DNA of 64,000 nt from Streptomyces sp. Ru62 (GTDB taxonomy: Bacteria > Actinomycetota > Actinomycetes > Streptomycetales > Streptomycetaceae): the NCBI RefSeq assembly GCF_002920615.1, contig NZ_PQSU01000016.1, positions 165,696 through 229,695 on the forward strand. The letters run 5' to 3'. The notes beneath the pieces are model-generated. The model searched no databases. It saw only the letters and a program-made list of their open reading frames with translations, and had not been told where the DNA came from. The position numbers were made by a program, and so were the translations under genes. Of this stretch, positions 1 through 9,516 are shown one piece after another; position 1 is the first letter of the stretch; each line of letters opens with the position of its first letter.

Positions 1-1010
<1,010 letters not shown>

Positions 1011-1014
1011 CGGA

Positions 1015-1055
1015 GCAGGGAGCGATGGTTCGGCGGCCGAATCATCGCTCCCTGC
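1015..1055 (+). terminator. Strong hairpin terminator after thiC
   Basis: Arms 1015-1033 and 1037-1055 pair over 19 positions (one G-U) around a three-base CGG loop, beginning five bases after the thiC stop. There is no T tract, as is usual for streptomycete terminators. The downstream arm ends just before the first possible start region of the next gene. Confidence 0.85.
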
Positions 1056-1100
1056 GACGTGGAGGTGGTGTCCCGACCATGCCCGCCCCAGACTTGCCGC

Positions 1101-2483
1101 ATGACAGCGAGATCAATGAGCAAGGGCGCCAACCTTCCGATCGGTTCTCGGGCAGTGCGCGCTGAGCTCGCTTGGTCCGAGACACCTGGAGCGCCGGACG
1201 TCGATGCCTCGGCGCTGCTGCTCACTGGTGCCGGACGGGTTCGCAGCGACGGTGACTTCGTCTTCTACAACCAGCCGCAGCATGCGTCAGGCTCCGTAAG
1301 GCACCTGGGGAAGCAGAGGGGTTCTGGTGTCACGACGGACACGGTCGAGGTGGACCTGCGTGCGGTGGAACCGGATGTCGAAAGGGTTGTGCTGTGTGCG
1401 TCCACCGATGACGGGACGTTCGGGCAGATATCGGGACTGACGCTGAGACTGCTCGACGCAGGTACGCAGGGAGAACTGGCCCGATTCGACATGGAGGCCA
1501 CGACGGAGACGGCGTTCATCGGTGGCGAGCTCTATCTGCGAGGCGGCCAGTGGAAGTTCCGTGCGGTCGGGCAGGGATATGCTTCCGGGCTTGCCGGGCT
1601 CGCCACCGACTTCGGGATCACCGTTGATGACGACCCCCCGGCCACGGTCGTGCCCCTTCTGCCGCCGGCGCCTGCGCCGGAACCGCCTGCCCCGTCCGCG
1701 CCGACAGTCGCCTCGCGCCTCAGCAAGGGCGAGGAACAACTACCCGTGGACATGCGCAAGAGGCTGTCCCTGCGCAAGGAGCAGGTGGCGGTCAGTCTGG
1801 AAAAGCACGGTGCCGCCGGTGTCACGGCGCGAGTCGTCCTGGTACTCGATGCTTCCGGTTCCATGTCCTTCCTGTACTCGAAGGGCGTCGTGGCCGATGT
1901 GGTGGAACGCATGGCCGCGGTCGCGGCGCAGTTGGACGACGACGGTGAGATGCAGGCCTGGACATTCGCCTCGCACGCGGCCCGACTGCCTGATCTCCAC
2001 CTGGGGGACCTCCCCGAATGGCTCCGGCTCCACGTCCGGGTAGGTGAGCTGAGCCTCTTCGGCCGGAGCAGGAAACCCAGGAAGGGACTTCGAGCCGGTC
2101 AGGTGGACATGCGGGCGGTCGGTATCCAGAACGAGGAACAGAAAGCCATCGCTCAAGTTCGTCAGTACGTTCGCGATCACCCAGCCACCGCCCCCACGCT
2201 CGTGCTGTTCTTCTCCGACGGAGGCGTCTACCGCAACGCGGAGATTGAGCGGGAGCTTCGTGAAGCCGTCGAAGAACCGATCTTCTGGCAGTTCGTGGGT
2301 ATGGGACGGGCCAACTACGGCGTGCTGGAGCGCTTCGGCACCCTACCGGGTCGGCGGGTCGACAACGTCGGCTTCTTCGCCGTTGACGACATCAGCAAGG
2401 TCTCCGACCCGGAACTGTATGACCGACTCCTGTCCGAGTTCCCAGCTTGGATGACTGCCGCCAGTCAAGCCGGCATCCTCTGA
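1101..2483 (+). CDS. TerD-domain / von Willebrand A-domain fusion protein (tellurite-stress family)
   Basis: Predicted 460-residue cytosolic protein. Residues ~1-180 are TerD-like: it opens SKGANLPIG, then ELAW, and carries a DDGTFGQISGL-like beta-sandwich core. A Pro/Ala linker (~180-215) leads to a C-terminal vWA domain. The vWA metal-ion site DASGSM begins at D250, and a second segment reads LFFSDGGVYRN. TerD domains bind Ca2+ and belong to tellurite and phage stress modules; TerY-type vWA proteins belong to the same modules, so a stress-sensing role is a family inference. Start choice is uncertain: ATG 1101 and ATG 1116 are both in frame and neither has a good ribosome site; a GGAGG lies at 1061-1065. 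GC is visibly lower than in the neighbours and the gene sits between thiC and a thiC 3'-end remnant, suggesting acquisition. Confidence 0.8.
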   Translation: MTARSMSKGANLPIGSRAVRAELAWSETPGAPDVDASALLLTGAGRVRSDGDFVFYNQPQHASGSVRHLGKQRGSGVTTDTVEVDLRAVEPDVERVVLCASTDDGTFGQISGLTLRLLDAGTQGELARFDMEATTETAFIGGELYLRGGQWKFRAVGQGYASGLAGLATDFGITVDDDPPATVVPLLPPAPAPEPPAPSAPTVASRLSKGEEQLPVDMRKRLSLRKEQVAVSLEKHGAAGVTARVVLVLDASGSMSFLYSKGVVADVVERMAAVAAQLDDDGEMQAWTFASHAARLPDLHLGDLPEWLRLHVRVGELSLFGRSRKPRKGLRAGQVDMRAVGIQNEEQKAIAQVRQYVRDHPATAPTLVLFFSDGGVYRNAEIERELREAVEEPIFWQFVGMGRANYGVLERFGTLPGRRVDNVGFFAVDDISKVSDPELYDRLLSEFPAWMTAASQAGIL

Positions 2484-2519
2484 ATCGAACCTATTGAGCC
2501 TATTGAGCCTTTCAGGGGC

Positions 2520-2577
2520 GCAGTTGTCCCGCATGAAGATCTCGCAGGACATCCGGCCTGAGCACGGTGGCAGCCGC
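2520..2577 (+). pseudogene. Remnant of a thiC 3' end
   Basis: From ATG 2533 the plus strand reads MKISQDIRPEHGG, the usual wording of a streptomycete ThiC just after its iron-sulfur motif. Bases upstream to about 2520 still resemble the KFCSM codons with substitutions. Nothing after about 2577 is thiC-like. The 11-mer GCATGAAGATC occurs both here (2531-2541) and in live thiC (862-872). The remnant lies only ~27 bases before the 3' end of the convergent membrane-protein gene. The likely reading is a displaced native thiC 3' end left behind when the TerD-vWA segment arrived. Confidence 0.7.
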
Positions 2578-2603
2578 GCCGAGGCCGGGGAGGGCCGGTC
2601 GGA

Positions 2604-3461
2604 TCACTCGGGCTGGTGGTCCGGGCCGCCGAAGTCCGGGCTCGTGTAGTCGGGGCTGGTGAAGCTCGGGCGGCCGGTCGCGGTGCCGTCGTCGGGGCTG
2701 CTGAAGCCGGGGCGGTCGTAGCCGAGGCGGGGTATGCGGCCGGTCGGTGCCGGTGGGGTCGAGGGGTGCCCGGCGGTCGTGCCGGGCTCGGCGAGTGCCT
2801 CCCGGAGGAAGGGCAGGATGCCGCGCTCCAGCAGGGCGTTCCGCCACGCCTCCTTGGCCCTGGCCAGCTCCTCGTGGGCCGCGTCCCGCGCCCGGTCGTC
2901 CGCCGGTGTGCTGTTGCGCAGAGCGGTGAGCAGCAGTCCGACCGCGGCGACCAGGACCGCCGCCGCGGTGATGGCGCCGAACACCCAGCCGGCGGTGAGC
3001 ATGGTCCGGGCGAAGGTCTGGCCGGGGTCGAGCATCTTCAGGATGTAGCCGACGAGCAGGAAGATCACCGCCGCGGTCCCGGAGAGGACGGGAGCCAGGA
3101 CGGCGATGACCGCGATGGCGCCCGCGCCGGTGCTGTCGGCGGCTTCGCCGAGAGTGGTGGCGAGGCCCGTGGCGGTCGGACCCGGGCCCGCTTCCTCGGA
3201 GTCGCCGACGGCCGGCGGACCGGACAGCGCCGGGTGACGCAGTTCGTCGCGCAGCTTGACGTAGTGCTGGTACTCGGCCGCCGCGGCTGCCGTGATCAGG
3301 GCGGAGGCGTTGAGTGCCATAGTGCGCAGTTGTTCGGAGTTGAGCCGCTGTCCGACGGCGGCCAGTTCCGGTCGGTGCGGTGCGGAGCGCAGCGCCTCAC
3401 CGAGGAGCCGCTCGAATTCCTGGCGGTCCTCGCTCTGCAGGTGCTGCGGAACGCTGTTCAT
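2604..3461 (-). CDS. Hypothetical two-helix membrane protein
   Basis: About 285 residues, family not recognised. An N-terminal ~90 residues is charged and helical (SEDRQEFERLLGEALRS). Then come two hydrophobic stretches, AGAIAVIAVLAPVLSGTAAVIFLLV and VFGAITAAAVLVAAVGLLL in brief outline, with a short loop between. The tail is charged and then Pro/Ser/Asp-rich, ending in near-repeats such as SFTSPDYTSPDFGGPDHQPE. Start: ATG 3461 has a GGGGA ribosome site at proper spacing; ATG 3467 and 3500 are in-frame alternatives. Monocistronic by position, reading toward the thiC remnant. Function unknown. Confidence 0.75.
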   Translation of the reverse strand: MNSVPQHLQSEDRQEFERLLGEALRSAPHRPELAAVGQRLNSEQLRTMALNASALITAAAAAEYQHYVKLRDELRHPALSGPPAVGDSEEAGPGPTATGLATTLGEAADSTGAGAIAVIAVLAPVLSGTAAVIFLLVGYILKMLDPGQTFARTMLTAGWVFGAITAAAVLVAAVGLLLTALRNSTPADDRARDAAHEELARAKEAWRNALLERGILPFLREALAEPGTTAGHPSTPPAPTGRIPRLGYDRPGFSSPDDGTATGRPSFTSPDYTSPDFGGPDHQPE

Positions 3462-3648
3462 GTGCATCCCCCGATGCTCCGTAGGGCTTGGGGCTCGCAC
3501 GCCGGCGAGCCGTCGGGCAGAAACGGAGGGGAGCCTGCTACGGATAAGCCGATGGTAGAGCCGTGACGGCGCGCGGTGACAGGGGATTGCCGGAAATTGC
3601 GGTCCGGCCTGCGCGTACGCGGCTGAGGAATGCCTGTCCGAAGAACGG

Positions 3649-4728
3649 TCAGCTGCTCAGGGGCAGTTGCTGGACCAGCAGTTTTCCGGCCATGGTCACT
3701 CCGCCGTCCATGGCGATGGCGAGTCCGTCGGCGTAGACGTGCGGTCCCTCGACGATCGGGCCGGTGCTCTCCTCGCCGTCCTCGGAGCCGACCTGGCCGA
3801 GGAGGTACGGAATGGGGCTGTGCCCGTGAACGACCCGGGTGCCGCCGTACGTATCGAGGAGGGAGCGTACGGCGTCGGCGCCGCCCTCGTCGCGGAAGGA
3901 GAAGCGCTTGGTGAACTTGCGGAACAGGTCCCAGACCTCGTCGGCGTCGTTGCGGGTCAGCGCCTCGCGGACGGTGTCGTTGACCGCCTCGATGGAGTCG
4001 CCGTAGTCGAGGTAGGCGGTGGTGTCGGAGTGGAGGAGCAGATAGCCGTCGACCTCCTCGACGGCGTCGAGGCGGGCCATCCACTGCAGGTGGTGGTCCT
4101 GGAGGCGGTCCATGTCGGTCTTCTGGCCGCCGTTGAGCAGCCAGGCCGCCTGGAAGGTGGCGGTGCCCGCGCCGGAGTTGACGGGGGTGTCGCCGAACCG
4201 TTTGGCCCCGAGGAGCAGCAGTTCGTGGTTGCCCATGAGGGCCTTGCAGTAGCCGCCGGCCGCCGCGGCCTCGGCGGACAGCCGCATGACCAGGTCGATG
4301 ACCCCGATGCCGTCCGGGCCGCGGTCGGTGAAGTCGCCGAGGAACCACAGCCGGGCGGTGCCGGCGCACCACTGGCCCGAGGCGTCGATCAGGCCCTGCT
4401 CCTGGAGGGCCGCCACCAGCTCGTCCAGGTAGCCGTGGACGTCACCGACGACATAGAGCGGGCCGGGCCCGGTCGCGGGCTGCGGGGCCGGGGCGGCCGG
4501 TGCGGGCTCGACGGGGACCTGGAGGGTGTCGCCGCGGTTGATGACGGGCAGGTCGCGCTGGGTGGGGGTGTAGCCCTCGGGGTACGCCTCGTCGGCGGGC
4601 GGCACGACGTCGCCGGGGTGGACGTGCTGGACGTACGGACCGGTCTCGTGGACGTACGCGGGTACCCGGAAGTCGCGCAGCGTCGCCGTCCGCTCCGCCT
4701 CGGGTCCCTGACCGGCCCCCTGAGTCAT
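3649..4728 (-). CDS. Calcineurin-like metallophosphoesterase
   Basis: 359-residue protein. The dinuclear-metal signature of the calcineurin-like phosphoesterase fold is complete: GDVHGYLDEL, LGDFTDRGPDG, MGNHELLLLG, then HSD and VHGHSPI. This is the order found in PrpE/bis(5'-nucleosyl)-tetraphosphatase-type protein phosphatases. A proline-rich ~90-residue N-terminal extension precedes the domain. No signal peptide is seen, so it is probably cytosolic. The start ATG at 4728 has a GGAGGGG ribosome site. The ~300 bases upstream to the LacI gene hold a terminator (4985-5020) and no further gene. The exact substrate (phosphoprotein or dinucleotide) cannot be told. Confidence 0.88.
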   Translation of the reverse strand: MTQGAGQGPEAERTATLRDFRVPAYVHETGPYVQHVHPGDVVPPADEAYPEGYTPTQRDLPVINRGDTLQVPVEPAPAAPAPQPATGPGPLYVVGDVHGYLDELVAALQEQGLIDASGQWCAGTARLWFLGDFTDRGPDGIGVIDLVMRLSAEAAAAGGYCKALMGNHELLLLGAKRFGDTPVNSGAGTATFQAAWLLNGGQKTDMDRLQDHHLQWMARLDAVEEVDGYLLLHSDTTAYLDYGDSIEAVNDTVREALTRNDADEVWDLFRKFTKRFSFRDEGGADAVRSLLDTYGGTRVVHGHSPIPYLLGQVGSEDGEESTGPIVEGPHVYADGLAIAMDGGVTMAGKLLVQQLPLSS

Positions 4729-4984
4729 CAGACCCCTCCACCATCGCGCCGCATCTGCACCGCTTCGGACTGCCTGGTCGCAGCGGTCCGCGGTGTCGTG
4801 GGCCCATCATAGGAACGCGCGTCGCGCCGTGTGATGACCCAGGGGTGGTGAATCGGAACAAGACTCCAGTTCACTGCGGCTTTCGCCCCGTTTGGGCAGA
4901 TGTTCGACCGGCTGTCGGCCGGCCGGGCCCTCGGTCCACCGGCTCCGTCCCCGCCCCCCGCGGCGCGCCGACGGGTCCCTCTGT

Positions 4985-5020
4985 GCCGCACCGGCCGGGA
5001 CCCGCGCGGGTCGGTGCGGC
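4985..5020 (-). terminator. Terminator hairpin after the LacI-family gene
   Basis: Outer arms 4985-4993 and 5012-5020 (GCCGCACCG / CGGTGCGGC) enclose an inner stem GACCCG/CGGGTC. It begins nine bases beyond the stop of the leftward regulator gene. The rest of 4729-5028 is GC-rich non-coding sequence with the phosphoesterase ribosome site at its left end. Confidence 0.6.
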
Positions 5021-5028
5021 GGGCGGTG

Positions 5029-6141
5029 CTACTTGTCGTCCGGTGTCCGTGGCGGGCTGACCGTCGTGCGCGGGGACCGCCGCTGGGAGGAGGTGCGCAC
5101 GATCAGCTCGGTCGGTATCACCTGCTCGACCGGCTGGTCCGACTCGACGCCCTCGATGGCGTCGATGAGGAGCTGGACGACGGCGGTGCCGATGCGGCGC
5201 GGCTTCAGGGACAGGGTGGTGATGGGCGGCTCGGTGCTGGCGTACACGGTGGACTCGCTGCAGCACACCAGCAGCAGGTCGTCGGGGACGCGCAGGCCGT
5301 AGCGGCGGGCGGCGGCGAGCAGGTCGGTGCCGTTGGGGTCGAACAGCCCGTAGACCGCGTCGGGCCGGTCGGGGCGGGCGAGCAGCCGGTCCGCGGCGAC
5401 GGCGCCCGCGCACGGGTCGTGTGCCGGATAGGCCTCGTAGACCGGATCCTGGCCGACCCGTTCGCACCAGCGCAGGTACGCGGTGGTCGACAGGTGGGTG
5501 TACGTGTCCGTCGTGGTGCCCGTGAGCAGGCCGATGCGGCGGGCGCCGGCGGCGGCGAGGTGGTCGAGGATGCCGAGTACGGCGGCCTCGTGGTCGTTGT
5601 CGACCCAGGCGGTGACGGGGAGCGCGCCGGCCGGGCGGCCGTCCGAGACGACCGGCAGTCCCTGCCGGACCAGCTCGCTGACCACGGGGTCCTGGTCGGA
5701 GGGGTCGATGACGACCGTGCCGTCCAGGGCGACGTTGGACCAGACGTCGTGGCGGGAGGTGGCGGGCAGGATGACCAGGGCGTAGCCGCGGGCGAGCGCG
5801 GCCGAGGTCGCGGCCCGTGCCATCTCGGCGAAGTAGGCGAACTCGGTGAAGGTGAAAGGTTCATCCCCGTATGTCGTCACGGTCAGGCCGATCAGACCCG
5901 ACTTGCCGGTACGGAGGGTGCGGGCGGCGGCCGAGGGCCGGTACCCCAGCCGGTCGGCGACCTCGCGGACATGGCGCCGGGTGGCATCCGGGAGCCGGCC
6001 CTTGCCGTTGAGGGCGTCGGACACGGTCGTGATGGAGACCCCGGCGGCGGCGGCGACGTCTCTGATGCCCGCCCGACCCGGCCGGCTGCCTCGACGTGAG
6101 GTTTCCGCGCGGCTCACCTGGTGCTTCCCTGCTGCTGTCAT
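5029..6141 (-). CDS. LacI-family transcriptional regulator
   Basis: About 370 residues. The N-terminal helix-turn-helix reads GIRDVAAAAGVSITTVSDALNGKGRLPDATR, shown here only to locate the classic LacI V-x2-A-x3-V-S-x2-T-V-S pattern, followed by the hinge helix YRPSAAARTL. The periplasmic-binding-protein-like ligand domain follows (VDNDHEAA, RIGLLTG, YGLFDPNGTDLL) up to ~residue 350, with a basic tail. It is probably a sugar-responsive repressor, but no adjacent transporter betrays the ligand. Starts: ATG 6141 fits family length; GTG 6117 has the better ribosome site (AGGGA at 8 bases). It is divergent from hisC across a 450-base gap. Confidence 0.88.
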   Translation of the reverse strand: MTAAGKHQVSRAETSRRGSRPGRAGIRDVAAAAGVSITTVSDALNGKGRLPDATRRHVREVADRLGYRPSAAARTLRTGKSGLIGLTVTTYGDEPFTFTEFAYFAEMARAATSAALARGYALVILPATSRHDVWSNVALDGTVVIDPSDQDPVVSELVRQGLPVVSDGRPAGALPVTAWVDNDHEAAVLGILDHLAAAGARRIGLLTGTTTDTYTHLSTTAYLRWCERVGQDPVYEAYPAHDPCAGAVAADRLLARPDRPDAVYGLFDPNGTDLLAAARRYGLRVPDDLLLVCCSESTVYASTEPPITTLSLKPRRIGTAVVQLLIDAIEGVESDQPVEQVIPTELIVRTSSQRRSPRTTVSPPRTPDDK

Positions 6142-6594
6142 GGCGAGCCGATAGTAGGGCTCATGCGGTGGGGTAGTGCGGACGCATATGCACGCGTTGA
6201 CAGGCACGTTTCTGCATGGTCATTGGGTGTCAACTTCCTTGGAAACCAAGGTCGTTGATCGATCCAATAGTAAGACGTGACTTGTCGACGCGGATGGACC
6301 TACCAAGTCCCCGATGTCTCGAAGAGGTCTCAACTCACCTTCACGGGGGACGCGCGCCACGGCGCAAGCTACCGGCGCATAGATATATGTACGGCGCGCC
6401 CCCCGAAACGTACGCCTTCGTACGAGGATGCCCTTGATGCCCGGGGAAGACGTGAGCTTCGCCTCTTTCCGCGGCGGCGGCCGGACCGCTGGGCGTTCCG
6501 CACCTGTTCGCAGCGGGGCCGAATCCTCTTAAGGTGAGGAGTATTGGATGCCGGGGGTGTCGACGGGCCGCCGGTGGTCGCGAGGAGGACTGCG
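6142..6594. other. Divergent intergenic region between lacI-type gene and hisC
   Basis: No convincing gene is seen. It holds a small inverted repeat CCTTGG-AAA-CCAAGG at 6237-6251 and the palindrome-like TTGATCGATCCAA at 6256-6268; either could be an operator for the LacI protein. AT content is higher at 6200-6280 than around it, suggesting promoters. The aminotransferase ribosome site lies at its right end. Confidence 0.4.
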
Positions 6595-7674
6595 GTGAGC
6601 GAGACGAGCCCCAAGCTGCGCGCCGAGCTGGAGGGTATCCCCACCTACAAGCCGGGCAAGCCGGCCGCGGCCGGCGGACCGGTCGCCTACAAGCTGTCCT
6701 CCAACGAGAACCCGTACCCGCCGCTGCCCGGCGTGCTGGAGAGCGTGAGTGCGGCGGCCTGCGACTTCAACCGCTACCCGGACATGGCCTGCACCGGCCT
6801 GATGAACGAGCTGTCCGATCGCTTCGGTGTGCCGCTCTCCGACCTGGCCACCGGCACCGGCTCGGTGGGTGTCGCCCAGCAACTGATCCAGGCCACCAGC
6901 GGCCCCGGTGACGAGGTGATCTACGCCTGGCGGTCGTTCGAGGCGTACCCGATCATCACGCAGATCAGCGGTGCCCGCTCGGTGCAGGTGCCGCTGACGT
7001 CGGGCGACGTGCACGATCTGGACGCGATGGCGGACGCGATCACCGACCGGACGCGGCTGATCTTCGTCTGCAACCCCAACAACCCGACCGGTACGGTGGT
7101 GCGACGGGCCGAGCTGGAGCGGTTCCTCGACCGGGTGCCCGCCGATGTGCTGGTGGTGCTGGACGAGGCCTACCGGGAGTTCATCCGCGACCCCGAGGTG
7201 CCCGACGGTGTCGAGCTGTACCGGAAGCGGCCCAACGTCTGCGTCCTGCGGACCTTCTCCAAGGCGTACGGGCTGGCCGGGCTGCGCGTCGGTTTCGCGA
7301 TCGCCCACGAGCCGGTGGCGGCGGCGCTGCGCAAGACGGCCGTTCCGTTCGGGGTGAGCCAGCTGGCTCAGGAGGCTGCGATCGCTTCGCTGCGGGCCGA
7401 GGACGAGCTGCTGGGCCGGGTGGGCTCGCTGGTGTGCGAGCGCACGCGCGTGGTCGACGCACTGCGGGCCCAGGGCTGGACGGTGCCGGAGACGCAGGCC
7501 AACTTCGTGTGGCTGCGGCTGGGGGAGAGTACGGTCCCGTTCGCACAGGTCTGCGAGGAACACGGAGTGGTGATCCGGCCGTTCCCGGGCGAGGGTGTTC
7601 GGGTGACGATCGGGGAGGCCGAGGCGAACGACATCTTCCTGAAGGCGGCGGAGGGGTTCCGCAAGGAGCTGTAG
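6595..7674 (+). CDS. hisC: Histidinol-phosphate / aromatic aminotransferase (HisC2-type)
   Basis: 359-residue fold-type I, PLP-dependent aminotransferase. HisC-family markers are visible: SSNENPY near the N terminus, CNPNNPTG in the middle, DEAYREF, and the cofactor lysine K223 in SKAYGLAGLRVG. Actinobacterial second copies of HisC outside the his operon are often considered aromatic-amino-acid aminotransferases (Pat), so the physiological substrate is either histidinol phosphate or phenylpyruvate-type keto acids. Start GTG 6595 is chosen for the GAGGAGG ribosome site 7-8 bases upstream; a longer frame to 6544 exists. It lies immediately before the cytochrome bd cluster but is separated by 318 bases with regulatory sites. 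Confidence 0.9.
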   Translation: MSETSPKLRAELEGIPTYKPGKPAAAGGPVAYKLSSNENPYPPLPGVLESVSAAACDFNRYPDMACTGLMNELSDRFGVPLSDLATGTGSVGVAQQLIQATSGPGDEVIYAWRSFEAYPIITQISGARSVQVPLTSGDVHDLDAMADAITDRTRLIFVCNPNNPTGTVVRRAELERFLDRVPADVLVVLDEAYREFIRDPEVPDGVELYRKRPNVCVLRTFSKAYGLAGLRVGFAIAHEPVAAALRKTAVPFGVSQLAQEAAIASLRAEDELLGRVGSLVCERTRVVDALRAQGWTVPETQANFVWLRLGESTVPFAQVCEEHGVVIRPFPGEGVRVTIGEAEANDIFLKAAEGFRKEL

Positions 7675-7768
7675 TCCTGAGGCAGCTCCCACACGGGGTG
7701 CGGACGCGAGAGACGGCACCTCTTCGTCCTGCGAGTCCGCACCCGCCTCCAGGAACGGGCGGGTGTCC

Positions 7769-7782
7769 GTTTCCCGTGAAAC
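7769..7782. promoter_or_regulatory. parS-like ParB site, one mismatch
   Basis: GTTTCCCGTGAAAC differs from the streptomycete parS core GTTTCACGTGAAAC at one central base. It lies between hisC and cydA. Two exact copies occur 2.8 kb further on, which supports the assignment. Confidence 0.65.
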
Positions 7783-7894
7783 CGAGGCGGTTGCGCCGAA
7801 ACGCGCCTCCATCTCTGTCATGTCCTTGACATAACTGCCCGCGAGGGACCCCCCTGCGCAGTCCGAAAATCAGTACGTCATAATGGCTTGTGAA

Positions 7895-7910
7895 TGTGAA
7901 CGCGTTCACA
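7895..7910. promoter_or_regulatory. Rex-type redox operator upstream of cydA
   Basis: TGTGAACGCGTTCACA is a perfect 16-bp palindrome about 82 bases before the cydA start. It matches the Rex operator known in S. coelicolor upstream of cyd, where Rex represses at low NADH/NAD+ and is released when respiration slows. The sequence is direct observation; control of this copy by Rex is inferred from the known system. Confidence 0.9.
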
Positions 7911-7992
7911 AGCGCGTCTCGTTTGTTCCGTATGTGTGCAACAAAAGGGGCAAACCGCCGCTGCACCACGCCGCAGTAAGGAGAGTGACGAC

Positions 7993-9501
7993 GTGGACCT
8001 GGCTTTGGCGCCGGAGACACTGGCGCGCTGGCAGTTCGGCATCACCACCGTCTACCACTTCCTGTTCGTTCCGCTGACGATCTCCCTGGCTGCGCTCACA
8101 GCCGGGCTGCAGACGGCCTGGGTGCGTACGGAGAAGGAGAAGTACCTCAGGGCGACGAAGTTCTGGGGCAAGCTCTTCCTGATCAACATCGCGATGGGTG
8201 TCGTCACCGGCATCGTGCAGGAGTTCCAGTTCGGCATGAACTGGTCCGACTACTCGCGCTTCGTCGGTGACATCTTCGGCGCCCCGCTCGCCTTCGAGGC
8301 GCTGATCGCCTTCTTCTTCGAGTCCACCTTCATCGGCCTGTGGATCTTCGGCTGGGACAAGCTGCCCAAGAAGATCCACCTGGCCTGCATCTGGATGGTG
8401 TCGATCGGCACGGTCCTGTCGGCGTACTTCATCCTCGCGGCGAACTCCTGGATGCAGCACCCGGTCGGTTACAAGATCGACAAGGCCAGGGGGCGGGCCG
8501 AGCTGACCGACTTCTGGGCCGTGCTGACCCAGAACACCGCCCTCAGCCAGGCCTTCCACACCCTGTCCGCGGCCTTCCTCACCGGTGGCGCCTTCATGGT
8601 GGGCATCTCCGCCTACCACCTGGCCCGCAAGAAGCACATCCGCGAGATGAAGACCTCGCTGCGGCTCGGCCTGGTCACCGTGGTCATCGCCGGCCTGCTC
8701 ACCGCGATCAGCGGCGACACCCTCGGCAAGGTGATGTTCAAGCAGCAGCCGATGAAGATGGCTGCCGCCGAGGCACTGTGGGACGGACAGAAGCCGGCGC
8801 CGTTCTCGATCTTCGCCTATGGCGACGTGGACAAGGGCCACAACTCCGTGGCGATCGAGATCCCGGGTCTGCTGTCCTTCCTCGCTGACGACAGCTTCAC
8901 CTCGTACGTGCCCGGCATCAACGACGTGAACAAGGCCGAGCAGCAGAAGTTCGGGCCCGGTGACTACCGGCCCAACATCCCCGTCGCCTTCTGGGGCTTC
9001 CGCTGGATGATCGGCTTCGGTATGGCCTCCTTCGCCATCGGGCTGGCCGGGCTCTGGCTGACCCGCAAGAAGTTCATGCTGCCGCAAGCCCTGAGGGTCG
9101 GCGAGGACGAGGTGCCGCACCTGGTGCTGTTCAAGAACAAGGCGCTCAGCCCGAAGCTCACCCCCTGGTACTGGCGCATCGCGACGTGGACGCTCGCCTT
9201 CCCGCTGATCGCCAACTCGTGGGGCTGGATCTTCACCGAGATGGGCCGCCAGCCGTGGGTCGTCTACGGCGTCCTGCAGACCCGGGACGCGGTCTCCCCC
9301 GGTGTCTCGCAGGGTGAGGTCCTCACCTCGATGACCGTCTTCACCGCGCTGTACGCCATTCTCGCCGTGGTCGAGGTCAAGCTGCTCGCGAAGTACGTCA
9401 AGGCCGGCCCGCCCGAGCTGACCGAGGCCGACCTCAACCCGCCCACGAAGATCGGCGGCGACACCCGTGACGCCGACAAGCCGATGGCCTTCTCGTACTA
9501 G
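7993..9501 (+). CDS. cydA: Cytochrome bd ubiquinol/menaquinol oxidase subunit I
   Basis: 502-residue membrane protein that carries hemes b558, b595 and d and reduces O2 at the expense of quinol. Expected ligands are present: H22 near the N terminus (heme b595 ligand), H189 and M339 (b558), and the family block GRQPW at ~418-422. About nine membrane helices are apparent. GTG 7993 is chosen for the AAGGAGA ribosome site at 7978-7984. cydB follows 15 bases later, so they form one operon. The Rex operator upstream predicts induction under oxygen limitation. Confidence 0.97.
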   Translation: MDLALAPETLARWQFGITTVYHFLFVPLTISLAALTAGLQTAWVRTEKEKYLRATKFWGKLFLINIAMGVVTGIVQEFQFGMNWSDYSRFVGDIFGAPLAFEALIAFFFESTFIGLWIFGWDKLPKKIHLACIWMVSIGTVLSAYFILAANSWMQHPVGYKIDKARGRAELTDFWAVLTQNTALSQAFHTLSAAFLTGGAFMVGISAYHLARKKHIREMKTSLRLGLVTVVIAGLLTAISGDTLGKVMFKQQPMKMAAAEALWDGQKPAPFSIFAYGDVDKGHNSVAIEIPGLLSFLADDSFTSYVPGINDVNKAEQQKFGPGDYRPNIPVAFWGFRWMIGFGMASFAIGLAGLWLTRKKFMLPQALRVGEDEVPHLVLFKNKALSPKLTPWYWRIATWTLAFPLIANSWGWIFTEMGRQPWVVYGVLQTRDAVSPGVSQGEVLTSMTVFTALYAILAVVEVKLLAKYVKAGPPELTEADLNPPTKIGGDTRDADKPMAFSY

Positions 9502-9516
9502 GCCGAGGGAACAGTC

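Noticed and set aside
6216..6537. Small plus-strand frames before hisC
   Set aside because: No ribosome site, unnatural composition, and located in a promoter-like AT-richer gap.
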